This document shows positions 6,409 to 12,373 of a DNA stretch of 12,373 bases, one piece after another. Below the pieces are notes generated by a model. It worked only from the letters and a program-made list of their open reading frames with translations. It was not told the origin of the DNA and searched no databases. The DNA lies in assembly GCA_910587425.1 (NCBI GenBank), contig CAJUKU010000029.1, forward strand, positions 1-12,373, in the 5' to 3' direction. Both the position numbers and the translations under genes were made by a program. How positions within the stretch are numbered: position 1 is the stretch's first letter; every line of letters starts with the position of its first letter. The DNA comes from an uncultured Muribaculaceae bacterium. GTDB taxonomy: Bacteria > Bacteroidota > Bacteroidia > Bacteroidales > Muribaculaceae.

Positions 6409-9400
6409 CGGAGCGATGATGCAGTCACCATCAACACGAACGCTGTCGACGCTGTCGGCGCCAACGGAATCTATTGCTGTGGGAGATACCCAAACGTACA
6501 CCTCACAGACAGTAGCCTCAGCCTCCGGACGGTTGTGCTCCACGAGTATCGCCATCACAAGGCTGCTCTCGGTCACATCGAACGCTCCACTATAAAGTGT
6601 TCCGGTATTCGCAGTGAGGATTACATCGGGATCGGTGGTGTAATAGATGTCCCAGTCGCCCTCAGGCATGATCTCAGGTTTGATATTCACCTTCACCTTG
6701 CCCTCCTCGGAATTGTCGAGGCTGAACACCACGCGTCCACTCACGCGGTCTCCGGTATTCTGGTCTCCACCCAGACCGCCAGTCACCTTCACGAACTTGC
6801 TGCAGACCTTGCCGTCAACCTTGCCGCTCTCTGTGGCATAGGCAAACACCATGTCAGTCTCCTCAAGGACTATGGGGGTGTCCTGATCGTACAGTACCTC
6901 CTTCTCGTTCAGAGCAGTCCACCAGAAGATCTTGGCTCCCGGAGCAGCCGACAGAGTTACCACAACCTTGCCGGGGGTTGAGTCGTCGACGCGGAATGTC
7001 ACGTCGGACGCCATATCCTTGCGGGTGAGCACGATGTGTGTGTGATCGCTCTCCACAGCATTGGCAGCCTCAGCCTTGGCATGGATATACTCGTTGGCTG
7101 TGACTGCAAACGGACGCTGATACTCATACCATACGAGATCGGCGTTGTCACGACCGAGAGCGTAGAGCATGCGGGCACCACGGGTCTCGCAGCTGAGCGT
7201 GACCATGGTCATACCGTCGAATGCCGCCTCGATCTCGCCGTCAGAGTTCACCTGACGGGTAGTGCCGGCACTGAAGCTGACCTCCACCTCAGCCACGCGG
7301 CTGAGATGACGTGCCTCCACAGGCCAGATCTCCATCTTGGCATCGCGGGCGGAGTTGAGCATCACGAAGCCAACGATATCGTAGCTCTCGCCATCGACAA
7401 AGGCATCACCCTCAACATTACCATCGGCATCGAGGATCTTCACTGCTCCGAGTTTGCCCACGGGCATGATATGGGTCTCATTGTCGCCCTGCTCCATCAC
7501 TTCCCATTCGGTTATGCCGTTATCGGCAGCGGTGGCGATAGACGGTGCGCTCACCTTGACACCTTTGAGGCGCACAAGGCGACGGGGGTGATCCTTGAGG
7601 CTGAGTTTTGTAGCCTCGTCGGGGGTGGGCTGAAGTGTCTCGCCGGGAGCGGCGTCGGTGGGATTGAATGTACTCTCGAAGCCGTCGGCTGTGGCGAGGC
7701 GGTTGCCATGCTCGTCAACGGTATAACCGACGGTGAAGTCGGTGAGCATCTTTCCGGAAGTGATACCGAGACCATCCCAACCGCGGGTGAGACGGATCGG
7801 CAGATAGTGCCCGACACGACCGGCTACGAAGAGATATTCACCACCTACGGCTACAACGCGAGTGTCGCCGGTGAAGCGGTAGTTCTCACCCTCTTTCGCC
7901 GTCTCCAGGAAGTTGAGGATGAACTGCACGTCATGGCTGTTCTTCTTGAAGCGGCGGGTCACCACGTCGCTCGGAGTCATACCGGGTGCTGCCGCGAATA
8001 CGCGGATCTCAACATCGCCGTCGCCGAGCAACATGTCGGCTTTGTCAGTTTCCCAGTTCTTGCCCTGATACTCGCGGCGTGCCTGAATATCCTTCAGGGG
8101 GTCTATGCCGCCAAGCGCATAATATAGTTTCACTACAGTACCGGCGGCGAGCACGCCATCGTCGGCGGTTTTCGAGGGAGCTTTCATCTCTATGGTTCCG
8201 GGAAGCGAATATGAGATATCTTCCTTACCGCTGTCAGATGTGCCTGCAATAAACACCTCAGGCATCGCGAGCTTGCCTCCGCCGGTGAAACTCTGCAGGG
8301 CGAACGCAAACTTGCTGGCATCATTGGTGTCGTTGCCGTCACTGTCGAGCATCACGATACCGGTCAGATTGAAAGGAGTATTCTCGGCATACGCCTCGGC
8401 GAATCCGGAGCGCACGAACACATCCATGCGCATGCGGGGAGTGCCGTCGATTGTCGTGATCGTATAGTTGTAAGGATAGAGATCCTTATCGGCACCCTCG
8501 TTCTTCTCACGGTAAACCTGTGCGCCTTTCAGGGTAACGAAGCGCATGCGGTGCTCGGCAGTGAAAGCGAAGTTATCGTTCGGACCGGCATTTATCGGCA
8601 TAGCGCTGCCGGTAGCATCCTTGTCATGCCCCACGAGGCGGAATGTGCGGGCGAAGCCCGTGGCATTGCTGATCAGGTTGCCGCGGTCGTGGGTAGGAAC
8701 GATGGCGAAGTTCGTTATCACGTCGCCCACCTGAAGCTCACGCGGCTCTGCATTCTCATTCTTGGCGTCGGCTACATCAGCAGTCCATCCGTTGTTGTTG
8801 AGTATCAGCAGACGGTTCATGTGCTCATCGTCGGCGAGCTGCTGGACAGGATCAGCTGTGTAGTCGCGCACGTATATATACTTGTCGGTGATCTTCTCGA
8901 TGATTACCTGCCCCTTCTCTTTATCCAGCTGATAGATTCTGTCAGTGGAGGGTGAGGCAAACTCACGGGTCTTGAAGTCATGGATCGACTCGACCTTGAC
9001 GCTCTCCTTCTTCACCACGCGGATGCGGGCGGGGATGAGACTGGTCATGTCGCCGAGTTGTGCATAGACATCAACATTTATGTCGGCATCTTTAGAAAGG
9101 TCGAGAACGAATTTCTTTGTGGAGTCATCCACTGGGATCATACCCTCGCTCTCGCGGTCGGAGCGGGTGTAGAAGAACTTCGAGGCTCCAAAAGCATGTC
9201 CCTCGGCACGGATCTCCACCTCATCCGATACAGCCTGAACTGTGATTCGACCCTCATCGTCGGTATCGTCAACGCCCGGCTTGATCGGGTTGGGTGCGTA
9301 GAGGTTGGGCGTGCCGGGGCACTGCTCGATAGGAGCGATGGGGAAGATTGAGAGTTTTCCCTCGGCAAGACCTATAAAACCTTTCACACGGTAGAGTTTA

Positions 9401-12126
9401 TCTTTCTCGAGAGTCTGGTCGGGAAGTGTAACCGTCAGGCGTCGGTAGAGCTGCATGCGGCTGTTGTCCTTATCTGCCATCTCAAACTCATTGTTGGCAT
9501 CGAGCCACTTCAATGAGCGGAGCTCGACGTAGCGTCCGAAGTCGTTCGCACGGTTTATCTCCGTGCGGTTCTCAAGCTTATGCAACTTGGCACCGGCTTC
9601 GCTCAACGTCCAGTCATCGACCTGCTGCGGCACGCCGAACAGCGGCGTGAGGTTCTCCGAATCGTACGTCACACCACGTGTAGCCTCGAGCTCGGGAAGA
9701 TCCTTGTCGTCGTTGAAATGAATGCGGCCTACCACACTACCTGCCGGCATGACGTAGACAGTCTCCATAAGATTCTTGCCGTCGAGCTGCAGGATGTCGC
9801 TCGACCAGCCTATCTTACCGCCGGTTCCGGTGTATGTGCTGTTACTGTTGCCCGACACCTTAAGAACCTGACCGTCCCTGTTCATCAGGTACATGTACTG
9901 AGGATAGTTAACGGCGTTGGTGCCGTAAAAACCCATAATGCGCAGCGGCTCGTTGATCACCACGAGGGCGTCCTCGCCGAGCGGAGACTCATCCCAACTG
10001 TTCTTATCGGCAAGTTTGGTCTCGGTAGGATTGATAGTTGTGAAGTCGTAGTAGACATAATCGCTGCTTGTCATTGCCGAAGCATTGCCCTCGAGTGGAG
10101 CCTGGGCAATAAGGAACAGACGCCCCTTGCCGGTGATATTTTTGGAATCAAAATCTGTGCTACCACTCGTGATATCCAATGACTCCCACTGGGAGGGATC
10201 GGGTGCTGACGGAGTCACACCGTTTACTTCCTTAAGGAACTGGTATTTTACCACTGTAGTGTTATCGTCGACTTCGATGAGGCTGCGGAAAGCGGAAGGC
10301 AGTATCGTAAATTCATCTTTCTCCTGAATATAGCCATAGAGCGGTCTCAGCGATGGATCCGCAGGACCCTGCAGCGCGATGTGGATCACCGTCGGCTGGC
10401 TGTAGCCACCTTCATTGTGGTTTTTAAGAGCTAACCAACATTCGGTCCTGCCATTTGCGACATCCAAATTATCGGCTTTGGTGACTGTCAGTTTATCACC
10501 CTGCGGTTCTATGGTCGATTTAGTGTACGCAGAATTTTCAGAGAGTTCGGCGCTTGTAGGCTCATGATCGAAATAGCGCTCATAAACCTCATTAGCGCCC
10601 TCGATAGCAAGATTAAATTCTACCTTATCATTTATACGCACACTTTTCGGATTATCCCATGATTGTGTAATACCACCATCAATGGTGTAGCCATTAATTC
10701 TGGTCGTACTGGGGGCACTTGGCGCCACCCTTTTGACTGTAATAGTAAACGGTTGTTTATTAGCTGTATAATATTCATCGTATACTATGAAATTAAAACC
10801 GCTGTTTACGTAGGATAATACCTTGATAACATTAGTAGTACCTGTAGGAGGATAATCCATTCCTTCCGTCCAGTTCGGGAATTTAACCTCTGTTGGTTCA
10901 GTCGATGACGGCACCTTAGTTCCACCTGATAAAGGATTTGTAAGATCAGTAGTATAACACGAAATTATCGGTGCTTCAGTTCCCATTACAGCCTTGAAAT
11001 ATACCACGGGATTGACCCCTGTATAATAGACTGTATTCGTTGCAGCATCATAAGTCTGACCAGATATCGCAGTAGTGCTCGCCACATCCACTTCAGGAGA
11101 TGGAAGATGGATATAATGGCATTTCGTCACCAGCTCCTCACTGAATTTGTCAGACATACTTCCATAAGCTATGACACGGAGAGTAAAATCACTACTGTCC
11201 AGTTCTGTCATATCGGCAGGCTTGACAGTTGCGAATGAAATATTGCTCGTTGTTGCCGAACCGCCTGTATATTTCACCCATTTCGATTTTGAATCTGCAG
11301 TATTTGCACTTGCATCCGAAGTGCTTGTCAGAGAGGGTATTTCATCATTAAAAGTATAATATATCGCCGATCCATAGGAAGGTGTCGGGACTTTCACTAT
11401 ACTTACCTTCGGGAGACATGTTATACCTAAAGAATTATTATCTGCGTCATACTTATAATGATATGTATCCGAGATATCTAATTGAGGCTTCAATGGAGCT
11501 TTGGGTTCCACCACCTCGTATGTCACATGAATCTCACGGATATATATACTGTAAACGCCTCTCACGATTGTCATTGGTTTTGAGTCATCTATAGGGGCAA
11601 ACACAAAACCGGTTGATGCGGAAGCACTTACTTCTTTAGAGTTATTAGCATCACTTGCTTTAAAATAGTTCAATGCAAAGTTAGGATTTGAAACTGATGA
11701 GGCGTTGGTGGACGTAATCAGCTTGACGCTTTTGATCTTTCCAAAACACATGGAGAAAGTGAGCTTTCCATTGGATTGGACCGTAATCGTTTTAGATGTG
11801 TTATAAGATAGACCGGAGGCAGGAGGACGACCTACTGCATTAACGTTAGTTTCCAGCAATACGTAGTCGTTATTCTCTTCGTTATATTTAGTTAATTTGC
11901 GGAAATACTTTGTCGAACCTCCTGCCAAAGCTGATGTAAAATTAGACCAACTCGCCGTTGCTGATGAACTCGTAAAAACATATTTTAGCGGATTCGTTGA
12001 ATTGTAATTCTCATCTGAATTAGTAACAAAGAATTGCATTGTCTTTACCTCCGGTTCAGGATCCTGTGCTCTGAGTGGTGGGATTAGGGCGAGGATTGCC
12101 GTGATAAGCAAAAGTAGTTTTTTCAT
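6292..12126 (-). CDS. Giant secreted modular protein with OB-like and Ig/chitobiase-C-like repeats and T9SS-type C-terminal sorting motif
   Basis: A 1944-residue protein of unknown function, probably secreted or surface-displayed. Residues 1-20 (MKKLLLLITAILALIPPLRA) are a signal peptide. Residues 21-205 resemble a carbohydrate-binding-like sandwich (KTITVQSNGKLTFSM, SIYIREIHVTYEV). About 210-700 hold several Ser/Thr/Asn-rich Ig or chitobiase-C-like modules (SAIYYTFNDEIPSL at 253-266). From about 705 onward three long blocks recur (705-935, 1046-1276, 1399-1606), each with an OB-like pattern ending in a Y/F-x-(V/L)-x-G-F/I-hydrophobic strand (LYRVKGFIGL 911-920; PFNLTGIVML 1251-1260; SYDIVGFVML 1581-1590). 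They alternate with sandwich modules, including VVKLYYALGGIDPL (1331-1344) and DIYYTTDPDV (1826-1835), whose Y-Y-T/A-x-(D/G)-P is typical of chitobiase C-terminal/Fn3-associated domains. The last 34 residues (VYDLSGRRV, GIYIVR, KVAIR) match the type A T9SS sorting signal. No catalytic domain is recognised, so adhesion or glycan binding is the guess. It is monocistronic between a long leader and a strong hairpin. Confidence 0.85.
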   Translation of the reverse strand: MKKLLLLITAILALIPPLRAQDPEPEVKTMQFFVTNSDENYNSTNPLKYVFTSSSATASWSNFTSALAGGSTKYFRKLTKYNEENNDYVLLETNVNAVGRPPASGLSYNTSKTITVQSNGKLTFSMCFGKIKSVKLITSTNASSVSNPNFALNYFKASDANNSKEVSASASTGFVFAPIDDSKPMTIVRGVYSIYIREIHVTYEVVEPKAPLKPQLDISDTYHYKYDADNNSLGITCLPKVSIVKVPTPSYGSAIYYTFNDEIPSLTSTSDASANTADSKSKWVKYTGGSATTSNISFATVKPADMTELDSSDFTLRVIAYGSMSDKFSEELVTKCHYIHLPSPEVDVASTTAISGQTYDAATNTVYYTGVNPVVYFKAVMGTEAPIISCYTTDLTNPLSGGTKVPSSTEPTEVKFPNWTEGMDYPPTGTTNVIKVLSYVNSGFNFIVYDEYYTANKQPFTITVKRVAPSAPSTTRINGYTIDGGITQSWDNPKSVRINDKVEFNLAIEGANEVYERYFDHEPTSAELSENSAYTKSTIEPQGDKLTVTKADNLDVANGRTECWLALKNHNEGGYSQPTVIHIALQGPADPSLRPLYGYIQEKDEFTILPSAFRSLIEVDDNTTVVKYQFLKEVNGVTPSAPDPSQWESLDITSGSTDFDSKNITGKGRLFLIAQAPLEGNASAMTSSDYVYYDFTTINPTETKLADKNSWDESPLGEDALVVINEPLRIMGFYGTNAVNYPQYMYLMNRDGQVLKVSGNSNSTYTGTGGKIGWSSDILQLDGKNLMETVYVMPAGSVVGRIHFNDDKDLPELEATRGVTYDSENLTPLFGVPQQVDDWTLSEAGAKLHKLENRTEINRANDFGRYVELRSLKWLDANNEFEMADKDNSRMQLYRRLTVTLPDQTLEKDKLYRVKGFIGLAEGKLSIFPIAPIEQCPGTPNLYAPNPIKPGVDDTDDEGRITVQAVSDEVEIRAEGHAFGASKFFYTRSDRESEGMIPVDDSTKKFVLDLSKDADINVDVYAQLGDMTSLIPARIRVVKKESVKVESIHDFKTREFASPSTDRIYQLDKEKGQVIIEKITDKYIYVRDYTADPVQQLADDEHMNRLLILNNNGWTADVADAKNENAEPRELQVGDVITNFAIVPTHDRGNLISNATGFARTFRLVGHDKDATGSAMPINAGPNDNFAFTAEHRMRFVTLKGAQVYREKNEGADKDLYPYNYTITTIDGTPRMRMDVFVRSGFAEAYAENTPFNLTGIVMLDSDGNDTNDASKFAFALQSFTGGGKLAMPEVFIAGTSDSGKEDISYSLPGTIEMKAPSKTADDGVLAAGTVVKLYYALGGIDPLKDIQARREYQGKNWETDKADMLLGDGDVEIRVFAAAPGMTPSDVVTRRFKKNSHDVQFILNFLETAKEGENYRFTGDTRVVAVGGEYLFVAGRVGHYLPIRLTRGWDGLGITSGKMLTDFTVGYTVDEHGNRLATADGFESTFNPTDAAPGETLQPTPDEATKLSLKDHPRRLVRLKGVKVSAPSIATAADNGITEWEVMEQGDNETHIMPVGKLGAVKILDADGNVEGDAFVDGESYDIVGFVMLNSARDAKMEIWPVEARHLSRVAEVEVSFSAGTTRQVNSDGEIEAAFDGMTMVTLSCETRGARMLYALGRDNADLVWYEYQRPFAVTANEYIHAKAEAANAVESDHTHIVLTRKDMASDVTFRVDDSTPGKVVVTLSAAPGAKIFWWTALNEKEVLYDQDTPIVLEETDMVFAYATESGKVDGKVCSKFVKVTGGLGGDQNTGDRVSGRVVFSLDNSEEGKVKVNIKPEIMPEGDWDIYYTTDPDVILTANTGTLYSGAFDVTESSLVMAILVEHNRPEAEATVCEVYVWVSPTAIDSVGADSVDSVRVDGDCIIAPAGSEVYDLSGRRVRPEGLRSGIYIVRTPDGNAVKVAIR

Positions 12127-12138
12127 TATGTAGTTTTT
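12114..12138. repeat. Short A-rich direct repeat flanking the start codon of the giant gene
   Basis: On the minus strand AAAAACTAC (12138-12130) lies just upstream of the ATG at 12126 and again just inside the coding region (12122-12114), 16 bp apart. There is no Shine-Dalgarno sequence; an A-rich unstructured start region is the usual alternative for translation initiation in Bacteroidota. Confidence 0.4.
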
Positions 12139-12330
12139 AGATTGATATTGGCAAACAGCAGTTCATGGGCTGTATGCGTTAGCTTTGTGTATTCGCGATC
12201 AGAGGTATGTGTGTTATTGATGTTGTCCGTTGATTTTTCCCTGTACACACTCCGATGGCGATATGATTGGTCAGTCATGTTTCATAGGCAGATCTGTTAA
12301 CTTTATATTTATGGTTTATTCTTTAGTAGA

Positions 12331-12352
12331 TGACAAAAATTAATTTTTGTCA
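12331..12352. repeat. Perfect 22-bp palindrome in the leader of the giant gene
   Basis: A perfect dyad with half-site TGACAAAAATT, centred between 12341 and 12342, about 205 bp upstream of the start codon at 12126. It could be an operator for a dimeric regulator. Each arm also contains a TTTTTG/CAAAAA that resembles the Bacteroides -33 TTTG element: on the minus strand TTTG at 12337-12334 is followed 22 bp later by TAAATATA (12311-12304), a partial match to TAnnTTTG. The rest of the 247-bp leader (12127-12330) contains no gene or structure that I can recognise. Confidence 0.5.
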
Positions 12353-12373
12353 GTTATATGATTGATTTTTAAT

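Noticed and set aside
6292..12126. Giant gene as a CRISPR-like, phage tail or toxin (Rhs, TcdB-like) element
   Set aside because: No Rhs YD repeats, toxin domain or phage neighbours; YYT-x-(D/G)-P modules and the C-terminal sorting motif fit a Bacteroidota secreted protein.
12127..12330. Possible riboswitch or attenuator in the leader of the giant gene
   Set aside because: No recognisable aptamer core, no leader peptide with telling codons and no terminator/antiterminator pair could be seen by eye.

Overview
The window reads as a chromosome segment of a Bacteroidales bacterium, most likely a gut Muribaculaceae (S24-7) relative. The phylum call rests on four things seen in the sequence: a Porin_10-type putative porin, an Obg with a short acidic tail and an SKSD G4 motif, a giant secreted protein ending in a T9SS-like C-terminal sorting motif, and start codons without Shine-Dalgarno sequences. 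The family-level call is inference from overall flavour only. All recognised genes lie on the minus strand, so transcription runs from high to low coordinates.

Layout in the direction of transcription. Positions 12373-12127 are an AT-rich leader with a perfect 22-bp palindrome. Positions 12126-6292 encode a 1944-residue exported multidomain protein with a signal peptide, an N-terminal half rich in Ser/Thr/Asn, three OB-like blocks alternating with Ig/chitobiase-C-like modules, and a C-terminal sorting motif. A strong hairpin at 6237-6272 closes that unit. A new unit then starts from a Bacteroidota-type -7 box (TAACTTTG) almost touching the start codon of a putative outer-membrane porin (6137-4152). 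An inner-membrane-anchored family 3 solute-binding protein (4140-3316), a CMP-nonulosonate (sialic/legionaminic-type) cytidylyltransferase and a CBS-domain sugar-1-phosphate nucleotidyltransferase (2574-1540) follow, packed with tiny gaps or overlaps. After 83 bp come the ribosome-assembly GTPase Obg (1456-272) and, overlapping its end by 29 bp, the start of pgeF (300 to the window edge).

How they may work together: the cytidylyltransferase and the PtmE/LegB-like nucleotidyltransferase are the pair expected for activating a nonulosonic acid such as legionaminic acid for cell-surface glycans, but the other pathway genes are not in this window. The porin and the solute-binding protein form an envelope pair of unknown substrate in the same apparent operon. 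Obg and PgeF are housekeeping genes. No mobile element, CRISPR array, tRNA or rRNA was seen. The most unusual object is the giant modular protein, whose 5' third is visibly more AT-rich than the rest. I found no convincing evidence of a wholly new system.
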